From the NCBI RefSeq assembly GCF_008808095.1, contig NZ_CP023396.1, forward strand, positions 496,001 to 560,000: a stretch of 64,000 nt of DNA, given 5' to 3'. Shown here in pieces: positions 15,525 to 24,475 of the stretch. The stretch is from Pseudoalteromonas ruthenica. GTDB taxonomy: Bacteria; Pseudomonadota; Gammaproteobacteria; Enterobacterales; Alteromonadaceae. The position numbers and the translations under genes were made by a program. How positions within the stretch are numbered: the first letter of the stretch is position 1; each line of letters starts with the position of its first letter. The notes below the pieces were generated by a model that saw only the letters and a program-made list of their open reading frames with translations, searched no databases and was not told the origin of the DNA.

Positions 15525-16118
15525 TTAACTGTGTGCTGCGAGGGAGTGATAAATTTCTTGATAGCCTTGCTTGTGGTTATCAAACAGGAACTGGCGCAGC
15601 TGTTTTTTGTTGGTGTTACGTATAAATGTGACAGCAATGAGTGAGCCTTGTTGCCGCGCTTTTTGCATCTCCAATTGCATTGGCGGATAGTCTGGCAGGA
15701 TTAACTTGGCTGTGGCCCTTTGTGGCGCATGCTTGATTTGCTCAGCATCAATCACCGCGCCTGTAGAGGATAAAGAATGAATAGGAAGCTTTCGTCCGTC
15801 GTCGGTGAGCAAGTAAATACTCGTGGGATTATCAAAGCGCCAGCTGCGGTGCTGCCCAAGAGCCTCGAAAATTTCTGGTGCTTCCAGCGCGGGCTGTAAA
15901 TCACCGTTTGCGGTTAATGACAGCGAGAGAGGAAACCAAAGTTCAAAGTGCCCGACTTCTGCCAACATACATAACCCAGGCTGCTCAAATAGGGAGGCAA
16001 CATAATCCGGTAACTCCGAACGAAGGGACAAGCCGGTGGTGTTAACATCGTCGCCCTGCAACGTGTTTTCGCTAAATACCTGCTGGAAAAAAGCCAGCTC
16101 TTGTTCGGTGAACTCCAT
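15525..16118 (-). CDS. Possible PilZ-like protein, function unknown
   Basis: 197 residues, no signal peptide or membrane segment. The middle (about 55-105) reads like a beta-rich N-domain and the segment around 105-180 (YLLTDDGRKLPIHSLSSTG, then ATAKLILPD and IAVTFIRN) has the strand pattern of a PilZ domain, where D-x-S-x-x-G binds c-di-GMP; here it is HSLSSTG and the upstream RxxxR is not clear. I therefore treat c-di-GMP binding as a guess. It stands alone, divergent from the pilus operon across 390 bp, and could be linked to it. Confidence 0.5.
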   Translation of the reverse strand: MEFTEQELAFFQQVFSENTLQGDDVNTTGLSLRSELPDYVASLFEQPGLCMLAEVGHFELWFPLSLSLTANGDLQPALEAPEIFEALGQHRSWRFDNPTSIYLLTDDGRKLPIHSLSSTGAVIDAEQIKHAPQRATAKLILPDYPPMQLEMQKARQQGSLIAVTFIRNTNKKQLRQFLFDNHKQGYQEIYHSLAAHS

Positions 16119-16508
16119 CTCTGTACCCCAAATAACCCTTTGCGACTATAAAAAAATAAAATCAAATATGCAAAATTTGGGCGCAAATTTAGCAGACACT
16201 CGCTGAACGTTTAAAGAACAACAAATTATAACCTAGAGCGTTATTCTAATTTTTGAATTAAATTGAATTAGTTTTGCTTAGCTTGCTTTGTGGCGAATGT
16301 CTTACAAAATTTTAAAAACAGGCAACTAGAAGACTGATTTATCGATATTTATACGTTCATAAAATCCCCGTTATATACCCAAGTAAACGGCCGTTTAGGG
16401 AAATGTTTAACGTTCATAAACGTGCTTCATCATAAACAAACGTTTTAAATCCCCAAATCTCAGTTAATCTTCTCATCGTTGTTTGAAGCACACCAATAAC
16501 GGGTCAGG
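16119..16508. other. AT-rich regulatory region before the pilus operon
   Basis: No gene. It holds tandem TTGAATTA copies (16253-16260 and 16262-16269), the palindrome TAAACGGCCGTTTA (16384-16397), and three ACGTT-type repeats described separately. These are candidate binding sites for the pilus regulator. I could not pick a certain promoter. Confidence 0.5.
16353..16454 (+). promoter_or_regulatory. Three ACGTT-N-AAA(TCCCC) repeats upstream of the pilus operon
   Basis: ACGTTCATAAA occurs at 16353-16363 and again at 16410-16420; a relative, ACGTTTTAAATCCCC, is at 16440-16454. The first and third copies are both followed by ATCCCC. A 14-bp palindrome sits between copies one and two. The repetition is visible; binding by a regulator is inference. 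Confidence 0.4.
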
Positions 16509-16997
16509 ATGCGAAAGCAAAACGTTATAAAAATCTGTAAGTTGGCGCTAATGCTAGCAAGTTTAGATGGCTCCATAGCCACCGCAAATGAAGTTAGTCT
16601 AGCCATGTATGGATATATAAAAGCCCGTTGTTCTGTTGCGTTTCATCAACATGATGTTGAGTTGAGCAATACAAGGTCCTCTCAGGCTGAATTGGATTTA
16701 CGCTGTAATTCACCCATGACCCTAACGCTTTATTCTCAAAATGGGGGGTTAAGCCATCATAACAATGATGTGTTAGTGCCTTACCGAGTGACGTTGACCG
16801 TGCCGAAAGCCAAACGGGAAACAGTATTTTCAGCCTTGCAATTGAAGCAAGGAAAGGCGATTCACTTCGAGCAGGTGTTGTTCTCTGAACGCGCTTCTCT
16901 CGCGGTACAGTTGCAGCAGCAATTGGTTTTTGCCGGGCGCTATAGCGACGAAATTCGTCTTGAAATCACGCCTGATCTATATGGTCGAGGCCTATAA
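16509..16997 (+). CDS. Minor pilin, spore-coat-U/fimbrial-like
   Basis: 162 residues with a signal peptide (cleavage near ATA 24-26). Two cysteines (C41, C66) are placed for the disulfide seen in chaperone-usher pilins, and the last strand reads AGRYSDEIRLEIT, the donor-type C-terminal motif of SCPU-domain pilins. The mature protein is about 135 residues. It is first in the operon, 31 bp before a second pilin; which one is the main shaft subunit is not certain, but the second gene has the better SD and is followed by a terminator, which favours it as the major one. Confidence 0.7.
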   Translation: MRKQNVIKICKLALMLASLDGSIATANEVSLAMYGYIKARCSVAFHQHDVELSNTRSSQAELDLRCNSPMTLTLYSQNGGLSHHNNDVLVPYRVTLTVPKAKRETVFSALQLKQGKAIHFEQVLFSERASLAVQLQQQLVFAGRYSDEIRLEITPDLYGRGL

Positions 16998-17028
16998 CGA
17001 TTATTATTTAAGCAAAAGGACATTACAC

Positions 17029-17505
17029 ATGAAAACAGTACTTATCTCTGCTGCGATTGCTCTGACTCTTAGCGCAACGGCGCATGCTTCAAGTAGCCTG
17101 AATCTTAACGGACAAGTTGATTCGGTATGCACCGTTTCTAACTTGACCAACAGCCAAACCTTCTCTTCTTTAAGCTCTGGTGCCACAGCGATGTCAGACG
17201 TTACATTGCTATGTAACGATGCTGATGGCGCGACTGTGAGCCTGACTTCAGCAGAAGGGAATCTGCAAAATACCGACAATGAAAACCGTGGTATTGACTA
17301 CAAAGCCTCTCTTAGTGCTGGCGCCGTTGCCCTACAGTTAATGGCCGACACCGGTGAAAACGAGAAGCGTGTTAGCGTTGATGTTGACGGTTCAGAAGAG
17401 CTTGCTCGCGGCGTCAATGGTCAAATTCAGCTAGAGCTATTAGAAGATGCCTTGTATGCAGGCACTTATTCAGACACGCTGCAAATTGCTATTACCGCGC
17501 GTTAA
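17029..17505 (+). CDS. Probable major pilin subunit, chaperone-usher pilus
   Basis: 158 residues from ATG 17029, selected for its SD (AAAGGA) and signal peptide ending AHA (18-20). C34 and C62 should form the pilin disulfide; the C-terminal strand is AGTYSDTLQIAITAR, typical of SCPU-type fimbrial subunits. The composition is rich in Ser, Thr, Ala and Asn with few aromatics, as usual for shaft pilins. A UUCG-loop terminator directly follows, so this message would be made in excess over the downstream assembly genes. Confidence 0.78.
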   Translation: MKTVLISAAIALTLSATAHASSSLNLNGQVDSVCTVSNLTNSQTFSSLSSGATAMSDVTLLCNDADGATVSLTSAEGNLQNTDNENRGIDYKASLSAGAVALQLMADTGENEKRVSVDVDGSEELARGVNGQIQLELLEDALYAGTYSDTLQIAITAR

Positions 17506-17526
17506 TCCAATTTCCATGTTGAGTTG

Positions 17527-17549
17527 GGCAGCCTTCGGGCTGCCTTTTT
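17527..17549 (+). terminator. Internal terminator after the major pilin gene
   Basis: Perfect 7-bp stem GGCAGCC/GGCTGCC (17527-17533 and 17538-17544) closed by a UUCG tetraloop and followed by TTTTT. It lies only 11 bp before the first chaperone gene, so it is probably leaky and sets a pilin-to-usher ratio. Confidence 0.85.
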
Positions 17550-17560
17550 AGGTTTATGTT

Positions 17561-18259
17561 ATGAGAATTGTACTGCTTACTCTTTTACTTTGGATAGCCG
17601 CCCCAGTTTACGCGTTCCAAGTACAGCCTATGGTGGCCGAGCTTGCGCCTATGGGCAAGCAAGCGCAGCGTAATATGCGTATCGTAAATATTGAGGATAC
17701 GCCTCTGACGGTGGAAGTCAGTGCTAAGAACTTGGTCATTAACAGTCAAGGTGAAGAGCAACTCACCAATAATGACAGCGACTTCTTAATTCTGCCAATG
17801 ACAGCGGTGATTCCACCAGGGCAAGCGCAAACAATCGTCGTGCGTTACATTGGTGAGCCGGCGCTAGCCGCATCGAAAGCATACCGTATTGTTATTGACC
17901 AAGTGGCTCTGCCAAATCAAACGCAGTCCTCTGTAGGTATGGCTCTGAGCTTTCGTACTTTATTTAATGTGGCTCCTGAAGACGCTAAAGCAAATCTTGC
18001 GATTACTGACATTCGTAGCGACGAAAAAGCGTGGCAGGTCAATATCAGCAACTCAGGTAACAAGTATATTCGCCTTATTAAAACCAAATGGATACTACAA
18101 CAAGGTGAAGAACAACGAATAGTACAAGGTCCGGCGCTGTCTGCGGCTTTGCAAACCAGCTTTATTCCTCCCAATAGCGCGCGCGTGATTGGGTTTACGC
18201 CTCCTCCTGGGTTTAAAGCTGAAACGACAAAAGTGCGCATAGAGCCCTTGAGTAACTAG
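17561..18259 (+). CDS. Periplasmic pilus chaperone 1 (PapD-like)
   Basis: 232 residues with a signal peptide (1-18, VYA). The Ig-like N-domain shows the usual pattern (FQVQPMVAELAP, NIEDTPLTVEV, DFLILPMTAVIPPGQAQTIVVRY) and the C-domain follows from about 130. PGQ-Q-VRV in strand F and the hydrophobic alternating G1 strand (RIVIDQVAL) are as expected for donor-strand complementation of pilins. Its stop is one base before the second chaperone's ATG. Confidence 0.82.
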   Translation: MRIVLLTLLLWIAAPVYAFQVQPMVAELAPMGKQAQRNMRIVNIEDTPLTVEVSAKNLVINSQGEEQLTNNDSDFLILPMTAVIPPGQAQTIVVRYIGEPALAASKAYRIVIDQVALPNQTQSSVGMALSFRTLFNVAPEDAKANLAITDIRSDEKAWQVNISNSGNKYIRLIKTKWILQQGEEQRIVQGPALSAALQTSFIPPNSARVIGFTPPPGFKAETTKVRIEPLSN

Positions 18260-18260
18260 T

Positions 18261-18965
18261 ATGGCTAAGTGGTTGTTGTTCTTTGGCACTCTGATCACCA
18301 GCCACCTGCTAGGTGCTGTCGAGGTCACACCCATGGTGCAGCATATTAGCCATAAGCCGGGGAGCCGTGGTTATTTTGTTATTCATAACCCAAGTAATCG
18401 TGAGTTTGCGTTTGAGCTGGGTGTTGAGCGTATTCACTTTCAAGATCAAGGTTATAGTTCGAGCGAAAGTGATGACCTGATGGTTTTTCCGCCAGCAATG
18501 ATTTTAAAGCCAGGGCAGTCGCAGCGTGTTCAGATAGTGGTCGACAACATGCAAGCTAACGGTGTAGAGGCTAGTTACTTCGTGCGGTTATTGCAGCAGC
18601 CGCTGATATTATCGCAGCCACAACTGCAGATGTTATTAGATATTAATGTTGTTGTGCACTTGGATGTAGCGGGTGCAGGCAGTGATGTGCGCATAGTGGA
18701 CTCGAATATTACTGCGCACAAGGCAAGCTTAACGCTTCATAACCAAGGAAACGCGAGAGCATATCTTAGTTCACTACCTCTGGTACTTATCAGCGCTGAT
18801 GGTGAAAAAGTTCTTTTACGCGACAGTGATATTGCGCGGCTCTCTGACGATAGCTTATTGCCTGCTAAGAGCAGCCGCAATATTAGCTTAAGCTCGCAAT
18901 GGCATCAGTATTTACTTTCAAAGGCAGTAGGGAAGGCGCCATGGCGGCTCGCGTTGCGCCAGTAA
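18261..18965 (+). CDS. Periplasmic pilus chaperone 2 (PapD-like)
   Basis: 234 residues, signal peptide 1-19 (LLGA). The first Ig domain (VEVTPMVQHI, RGYFVIHNPSNREFAFEL, MVFPPAMILKPGQSQRVQIV) matches the chaperone family, with a more diverged second domain. It differs from the upstream chaperone along its whole length, so it is a paralogue rather than a recent duplicate; the two may serve different subunits, as in pili with separate shaft and tip chaperones. It overlaps the usher start by 25 bp. Confidence 0.78.
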   Translation: MAKWLLFFGTLITSHLLGAVEVTPMVQHISHKPGSRGYFVIHNPSNREFAFELGVERIHFQDQGYSSSESDDLMVFPPAMILKPGQSQRVQIVVDNMQANGVEASYFVRLLQQPLILSQPQLQMLLDINVVVHLDVAGAGSDVRIVDSNITAHKASLTLHNQGNARAYLSSLPLVLISADGEKVLLRDSDIARLSDDSLLPAKSSRNISLSSQWHQYLLSKAVGKAPWRLALRQ

Positions 18966-21361
18966 TTAGCCTGTGCTTATTGTTACTGATTGGCTGCTGT
19001 TGCTCTGTTGCTCATGGGGCGCTGAACCCGACAGGCCAAGACCTGGATTTGAGTGTGGAGCTTGTTGTAAATGGTGCTAATTTGAGTGTGGTTGATATTC
19101 GCATTGCAGCAGATGACACCATTTATGTTGATAGTGATGAGTTTATAGACGCGCTAACACCACTGGTACTGCCGACAATCACAGGCTCATTAGCGCAGCC
19201 ACAGCAAAAGTGGTTACCGTTGCTTGCATTACGTGAGCAGGGCATTCGCGTGCAATTCGATATGAGTCAGTTCCAGCTAGTGACCTCTATTGATCGCCAG
19301 CTATTGCAAAGCCGCACGGTGTCAGCGGCGCAACAGCAACCGTTCTTGGAAGCGCATAAAATGGCTCCCTACAGTGGTTATCTCAATAACTATCTGAGCG
19401 TTATTAAAGAGCAAGCATCCAAAGAGAGCCTCAGTGAGGAGCAATTTACCTGGCGCACCGAGCTTGCACTGCGCGCCCATGGTTGGCTGTTGGAGTCGGA
19501 GCAGCAACTTCAACACGGACGCTCGGCTCGGGCGAGTCGATTAGGAACTCGTGTCAGCTATGACTATGCGGATATAGGAGCGCGCCTTAGTCTTGGTGAT
19601 AACTACGTACTCGGTGGCTATTTTCAGGGCAGTGAGTCGAGTTTAGGCGTTGCTTTTGTTAAAAACTTTGCGCAAATTACACGCCATTCCCCACGCCCCT
19701 CTGCTTCACAGAGCTTCACTCTCGAGCGCCCCTCCAGCATTGATGTGATCGTTGAACAGCGAGTCGTAAAACGTTTACAGCTTGGTCCCGGAGTCTACAC
19801 GCTTGCGGATATTCCGTTGCAAGAAGGCAGCAATGATGTGTCTTTAAAAATAACGGATGATGCGGGTAAAGTGGAGGTGATCGAGTTTGATATTACTACC
19901 GGCTTAGATTTGCTCGCCCAAGGCGATTTGCAACTGCAAAGTTTTGCTGGTGTATTAAGTCAAGCCTCAGCAACGGGGTATGACTACCTTTGGCAGCAAC
20001 CCTTTATGAGCGCGAGCTTTGACTATGGGTGGTCGCCTAATCTAACCCTAGGCGCTGGGCTGCAATGGCATGAGCAAAGTAGGCAATTGAGCGCTCGGGC
20101 TACCTATGCAATGCCGTGGTTTATTGCCGCCAGCGAATATGCGTTGAGTCATCACTCTCACTTAGGAGCTGCACAGGCCTACCGAGCATCTTTACGCAGC
20201 TACCGGTCTAACTCTGGCAGCGAATTTCAGCTCGGTTACGAATATGTAGCGAAAGCCTACACTCCGCTGCAGATAAGTGCTGCTAAAGCGGCTCGCTCAT
20301 TGCCAGTGCAGCACCAGTGGCAGTTTGACTACAGCTATGTATTTGATAACGCCAACACAGTTAACTTTTCCCTCAATGCGCAAAAACGTCATCAACAAGG
20401 TAGCAAGAAACAATCTTGGCAGCGCAGTGCCACTTTGAGTGTAGGCGGGCATAGTTGGCAGCAAGGTTGGTCTTGGCGAGTATTTACTGGAGTTCGTGAT
20501 GAGGGTCAGCGGGATTACAACTTAGGTTTCAACATCAGTTATCAATTTGCTCAAGGTAAGCGCCTACGTTTGTACGCACAACAGCGAAAACACCTTGAGC
20601 GCTTAGAATACAGCTTCCAGGGGAGTGCTCAACATATTGGTGTGAGCCAATTCACGGCTGGCATTGAAAACAGCATTGATTATCAAAGCGCCGTCGATGT
20701 GAGCATGCGATACAATGGCAACCGTTTTGGTAGTGCACTGGATCATGGCAGCTTTTATAAGCGTTTACAGGCTGATGAAGGGCGGCATCAAACCCGTCTC
20801 TCACTCTCAACGGCCCTGGCGTTCGCGCAAAATCAGTGGGGGGTGGGGCGTACAATTAACGATAGTTTCGCTTTAGTCGATACGCACTCGAGTTTAGATG
20901 GGTTAAAGGTACGTTTGACCGACCAAGGTCAAGCAATACGCGTTAAAAATGATGGCTTAGGGACCATGTTGCTGCCTGATCTTAACGCCTATAGCCAAGG
21001 TGGAGCGGCGGTAGATATTCCTAACTTACCCATTGGCTATGACATCGGCACGGGGTTATTGCGGTTCTATCCTCACTATCGCTCTGGTCATTACATCAAG
21101 GTCGGCTCCAGTGCCAATATTACCGTGATGGGAACACTTATTGATGACGATGAAACGCCCCTTGCTTTAACCGTGGGTGAAGCGGTATGTGGTGATGATG
21201 TGAAAGCTTTTTTTACTAATCGTCAAGGACGTTTTGCCATCACCGGCATGAAACCGTGTCGCTATCGGATTCGTTTTGATGATACCCACTTACCGAGTGT
21301 CTCGCTGAAGGTTGAGAATGAACAACAATTGCAAAGAAAAGGGGTGATTTATGTGCGTTAA
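18941..21361 (+). CDS. Outer-membrane pilus usher
   Basis: About 806 residues from ATG 18941, chosen for SD GGGAAGG and a signal peptide (hydrophobic 9-25, ending VAHG). Expected usher order: N-terminal chaperone-binding domain, then a long beta-barrel of alternating strands (about 150-620) with the plug region near QSFTLERPSSIDVIVEQ, and C-terminal Ig-like domains ending with a carboxypeptidase-regulatory-like fold (TVMGTLIDDDETPLAL...GRFAITGMKPCRYRI). It secretes and polymerises pilin-chaperone complexes across the outer membrane. The end overlaps the tip gene by 11 bp. Confidence 0.85.
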   Translation: MAARVAPVISLCLLLLIGCCCSVAHGALNPTGQDLDLSVELVVNGANLSVVDIRIAADDTIYVDSDEFIDALTPLVLPTITGSLAQPQQKWLPLLALREQGIRVQFDMSQFQLVTSIDRQLLQSRTVSAAQQQPFLEAHKMAPYSGYLNNYLSVIKEQASKESLSEEQFTWRTELALRAHGWLLESEQQLQHGRSARASRLGTRVSYDYADIGARLSLGDNYVLGGYFQGSESSLGVAFVKNFAQITRHSPRPSASQSFTLERPSSIDVIVEQRVVKRLQLGPGVYTLADIPLQEGSNDVSLKITDDAGKVEVIEFDITTGLDLLAQGDLQLQSFAGVLSQASATGYDYLWQQPFMSASFDYGWSPNLTLGAGLQWHEQSRQLSARATYAMPWFIAASEYALSHHSHLGAAQAYRASLRSYRSNSGSEFQLGYEYVAKAYTPLQISAAKAARSLPVQHQWQFDYSYVFDNANTVNFSLNAQKRHQQGSKKQSWQRSATLSVGGHSWQQGWSWRVFTGVRDEGQRDYNLGFNISYQFAQGKRLRLYAQQRKHLERLEYSFQGSAQHIGVSQFTAGIENSIDYQSAVDVSMRYNGNRFGSALDHGSFYKRLQADEGRHQTRLSLSTALAFAQNQWGVGRTINDSFALVDTHSSLDGLKVRLTDQGQAIRVKNDGLGTMLLPDLNAYSQGGAAVDIPNLPIGYDIGTGLLRFYPHYRSGHYIKVGSSANITVMGTLIDDDETPLALTVGEAVCGDDVKAFFTNRQGRFAITGMKPCRYRIRFDDTHLPSVSLKVENEQQLQRKGVIYVR

Positions 21362-22181
21362 ATGGGTGTGTTTAGTATTAGCGCTTGCAGCTTTGCCAAG
21401 TACAGCACAACAAAGCTGCACGGATATGCAACTGCACATTGAAGAGCTCAGCGACACCTTGGCAAGCTACCGCCCTCAGAGCACGGCGCAGGCGAGCTAT
21501 CGATTGCGTATTACGCCTAGGCAACATGAAGACTGTGAATTTCAACTCAGCTTACACTCTCAGCAGCAGTTCCGCCTACATGGGGATAAGGCGCGCCTTA
21601 GTTACGATGTGCACAACGACCAAGGTCAGGCACTGGCGATGCCTATGCATGTGCGCGGCGCTCAAAGCACCATTATCAATTTCAAATTAAGGCGTCAACA
21701 ATCAGCACCTGCTGGGTTCTACGAAGACACTCTGCTTATTACCGGGCACTTCCAAGGGCAACTAATAACGCAAGCAAATGTGGTGGTTGATACTCATCTG
21801 CCACAGCGCTTTTCGTTGACCTGGTTAGGACACAATGCGCGCCAAGCGAGTGTCAATCTCGGTGAGCTGCGCAGTAACAAAGAGTATCATCACCTTCCTA
21901 GTTTACAGGTGCGTAGCAACACTGACTTGCGGTTATTGATGCGTTCACAAAACCAAGGGTATTTACTGCATGATACGCAAAAATCTGCTTGGCGTATTGG
22001 CTATTCGCTAGCTGTGGCTGGGCGTTGGTACGACCTACAACATGCGCGACAATTGCCAATCGCTGCACAGCAGTCTACTCAATTGCTGCCGCTGGCCATT
22101 CGCTTACAAGATTTTGAACGTCAAGTGGCAGGCCGATACAGCGATATTATTTACTTTCGAGTAGAGCCTCGCGAGTTGTAA
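21351..22181 (+). CDS. Two-domain tip protein / adhesin of the pilus
   Basis: 276 residues with a signal peptide (1-19, STAQ). The motif AGFYEDTLLITG occurs near 118-130 and AGRYSDIIYFRVEP at the C-terminus: two copies of the SCPU/pilin C-terminal strand, so the protein has two pilin-like domains. In archaic Csu pili the tip subunit CsuE has the same two-domain layout. A role in adhesion is inferred from position (last gene after the usher) and layout. It is convergent with the LuxR-type gene 5 bp away. Confidence 0.7.
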   Translation: MCVKWVCLVLALAALPSTAQQSCTDMQLHIEELSDTLASYRPQSTAQASYRLRITPRQHEDCEFQLSLHSQQQFRLHGDKARLSYDVHNDQGQALAMPMHVRGAQSTIINFKLRRQQSAPAGFYEDTLLITGHFQGQLITQANVVVDTHLPQRFSLTWLGHNARQASVNLGELRSNKEYHHLPSLQVRSNTDLRLLMRSQNQGYLLHDTQKSAWRIGYSLAVAGRWYDLQHARQLPIAAQQSTQLLPLAIRLQDFERQVAGRYSDIIYFRVEPREL

Positions 22182-22185
22182 TTGT

Positions 22186-22737
22186 TCAGGTCAGATGCTG
22201 CTGCGACCAAAGCATGGCTTGTTGTTTGTTTTTCACACCGATTTTTTGATAAATCTTATGTAGGTGAACACGCACGGTCGCATCGCTGATGAATAATCGC
22301 TCGGCAATGCTAATAAGCGGCATTCCAGAGGCCAGTAACTTAAGTACCGTCATTTCTTTTTCGGTCAATAAAGACTTTTGGCTTTGCTGGTGCTCTTCTG
22401 TGGCTAGGTAATGGCGCATCCAGTGATCCGTTACTTTACGTGGGAACCACAGCTTTCCTTCAGCAATGGCCTGCAGGCCTTGCATCACTTGCTCATCAGT
22501 ACTTGGGGCAATAAAAACACCGCGCAGATTAGGCCAACGTTTAAGGTGGCCGAAGTTCATATCGCTGGGCACATTGGCTATGACTAAGTGCTTTAACTTG
22601 TTTTGATGCATAAAGCGGGTAACGGAGGTTGGGTCAACTAAATCACTGATTACCTGATAATCAAGTAATAGGATATTGAATTGCGGGTAACTGCTGATTA
22701 GCCGGGTGGTCGTGTCCTTGACGTGCGCTGAAGTCAT
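22186..22737 (-). CDS. LuxR/CsgD-family transcriptional regulator
   Basis: 183 residues. The N-terminal half is a degenerate receiver-like domain (FNILLLDYQVI, LKHLVIANVPSDM) without a recognisable phosphorylated Asp and magnesium-binding acid pair, as in CsgD. The C-terminal 60 residues are a LuxR HTH: LTEKEMTVLKLLASGMPLIS, IAERLFISDATVRVHLHKIY, then KNKQQAMLW. It faces the pilus operon end to end with only 5 bp between stops, and is the likely regulator of it. Whether it binds a ligand or protein is unknown. Confidence 0.8.
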   Translation of the reverse strand: MTSAHVKDTTTRLISSYPQFNILLLDYQVISDLVDPTSVTRFMHQNKLKHLVIANVPSDMNFGHLKRWPNLRGVFIAPSTDEQVMQGLQAIAEGKLWFPRKVTDHWMRHYLATEEHQQSQKSLLTEKEMTVLKLLASGMPLISIAERLFISDATVRVHLHKIYQKIGVKNKQQAMLWSQQHLT

Positions 22738-22810
22738 TTATCTCTATCCTTATCTTAACGACTTGCAACGGATACTAGCACATTTGTATTAGGGATGTGA
22801 ATAAAGAAGG

Positions 22811-22836
22811 GACGCGCCACCATGCCATGACGCGTC
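22811..22836 (-). terminator. Possible terminator of the lip operon
   Basis: GACGCG (22811-22816) and CGCGTC (22831-22836) can pair across a 14-nt loop; on the minus strand CCCTTCTTTATT follows. The U-tract is interrupted, so this is a weak candidate. Confidence 0.3.
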
Positions 22837-22844
22837 GTAATCGC

Positions 22845-23813
22845 TTATTTAACTTCTTTACCTGCTGCTTGTTGGTCAGCATGATAGCTAGAGCGTACAA
22901 AGGGACCACAGGCTGCTTGGGTAAAGCCGATGTCATCTGCGTACGCTTTTAAAGCGTCAAATTCCGCTGGTGGCACGTAACGTTTTACCGGCAAGTGGTG
23001 TTTCGAAGGCTGTAAATACTGGCCTACTGTGAGCATATCGACGTTGTGCTCACGTAAGTCGCGCAGCACTTCTTCGATCTCGCTCATTTCTTCACCTAAC
23101 CCTACCATTAGGCCTGACTTGGTGCGCACCTCAGGGTGTGCCTCTTTAAAGCGCTTTAATAGCTCTAAAGACCATTTATAGTCTGCGCCTGGACGAGCCA
23201 ATTTATAAAGGCGTGGGGCTGTCTCTAAATTGTGGTTAAAGACATCTGGTGGTGTCTCGCTGAGAATCGCTAATGCTCGGTCCATGCGACCACGGAAATC
23301 TGGCACTAGAATTTCAATAGTAATGCCCGGGTTGTGCTTACGAATTTCGCGAATACAATCGGCGAAATGTTGGGCCCCTCCGTCACGTAAATCGTCGCGG
23401 TCTACCGAGGTGATCACCACGTAGTTGAGCTTCATGTCCTTGATAGTCAGTGCCAGCTTTTCTGGCTCTTGAGCATCAGGTTTCAGTGGACGACCATGAG
23501 CGACATCGCAAAACGGACAACGACGCGTACAAATGGCTCCTAAGATCATGAATGTGGCGGTGCCGTGATTAAAGCATTCAGAAAGGTTAGGGCAGCTCGC
23601 CTCTTCACACACGGAGTGCAAGCCGTGCTTACGCATTGCCTGTTTAATGCCATCAATGCGCTCGTTAGATTTAGGTAAGCGGATTTTCAGCCACTCTGGC
23701 TTACGTAGCATTTCGTCTTTTTCAGTCGGTAGGACTTTGACCGGGATAAGCGCCATTTTCTCAGCGTCACGTAATTTTACACCCGGTTGCATTCTTACTG
23801 ATGATTTCGTCAT
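22845..23813 (-). CDS. lipA: Lipoyl synthase
   Basis: 322 residues, the usual length. Both iron-sulfur clusters are visible: auxiliary cluster cysteines C69, C74 and C80 ([12 protein letters not shown]) and radical-SAM C95, C99, C102 (CTRRCPFC), with the RSSYHA near the C-terminus that supplies the last serine ligand. It inserts two sulfurs into octanoyl groups on lipoyl domains of 2-oxoacid dehydrogenases and the glycine cleavage system. Its start overlaps the lipB stop by 4 bp, the standard lipB-lipA arrangement. Confidence 0.97.
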   Translation of the reverse strand: MTKSSVRMQPGVKLRDAEKMALIPVKVLPTEKDEMLRKPEWLKIRLPKSNERIDGIKQAMRKHGLHSVCEEASCPNLSECFNHGTATFMILGAICTRRCPFCDVAHGRPLKPDAQEPEKLALTIKDMKLNYVVITSVDRDDLRDGGAQHFADCIREIRKHNPGITIEILVPDFRGRMDRALAILSETPPDVFNHNLETAPRLYKLARPGADYKWSLELLKRFKEAHPEVRTKSGLMVGLGEEMSEIEEVLRDLREHNVDMLTVGQYLQPSKHHLPVKRYVPPAEFDALKAYADDIGFTQAACGPFVRSSYHADQQAAGKEVK

Positions 23814-24457
23814 TCTTTCGCTAACCCTTGTTGATACTCAACGTGTTCGGGGTTGAGTCGTTTAATTAATTGCTCGACAAGCCCTTGACCGGCTTGCTCT
23901 GTGGACTGAGGCCCATTTAAATCTTTACATTGCACCATTTGCATACCCGCATAGCCGCACGGGTTAATGCGCAAGAAAGGCTCCAAATCCATATTGACGT
24001 TCAAAGCCAAACCATGGAAGGAGCAGCCTCGACGCACGCGTAAACCTAAGGAGGCAATCTTGGCGTCATTAACATAGACCCCAGGTGCATCTTTTTTGGC
24101 GTAAGCGTCGATTCCATATTTACCAAGACTGTCGATGATACTGTCTTCTAGCCAAGTAACCAGGTCGCGTACACCGATTTTCAATCGACGTAAGTTGAAA
24201 AGTACGTACAGCATTTGCTGTCCAGGGCCGTGATAAGTGACTTGTCCGCCACGGTCTACTTTGACCACAGGAATGTCACCGGGCATTAGCAAGTGCTCGT
24301 CTTTGCCTGCTTGGCCTTGCGTAAATACAGGCTCATGTTCTACCAGCCAAATTTCATCGGCACTGGTCTCGTCACGGGTGTCTGTGAAGGTTTGCATTGC
24401 CTGCCAAATAGGCATGTATGGGCGAGAGCCCAATTGGCGTACTATTAAGGTGCTCAA
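23810..24457 (-). CDS. lipB: Octanoyl-[ACP]:protein N-octanoyltransferase LipB
   Basis: 215 residues. Conserved blocks: [30 protein letters not shown] and NPCGYAGM, the last holding the catalytic Cys, with the paired Lys in the G-KIASLG-R segment ([11 protein letters not shown]). It moves octanoate from ACP to lipoyl domains, giving the LipA substrate. It lies 18 bp after the ybeD gene, as in E. coli. Confidence 0.97.
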   Translation of the reverse strand: MSTLIVRQLGSRPYMPIWQAMQTFTDTRDETSADEIWLVEHEPVFTQGQAGKDEHLLMPGDIPVVKVDRGGQVTYHGPGQQMLYVLFNLRRLKIGVRDLVTWLEDSIIDSLGKYGIDAYAKKDAPGVYVNDAKIASLGLRVRRGCSFHGLALNVNMDLEPFLRINPCGYAGMQMVQCKDLNGPQSTEQAGQGLVEQLIKRLNPEHVEYQQGLAKE

Positions 24458-24475
24458 TGTCAGTCCTTAAAAGGC

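Noticed and set aside
22186..22737. Reading the LuxR-type gene as part of the lipA operon
   Set aside because: It is on the same strand, but it lies downstream of lipA with a possible terminator and 107 bp between them, and its stop is 5 bp from the pilus operon; own promoter is more likely.
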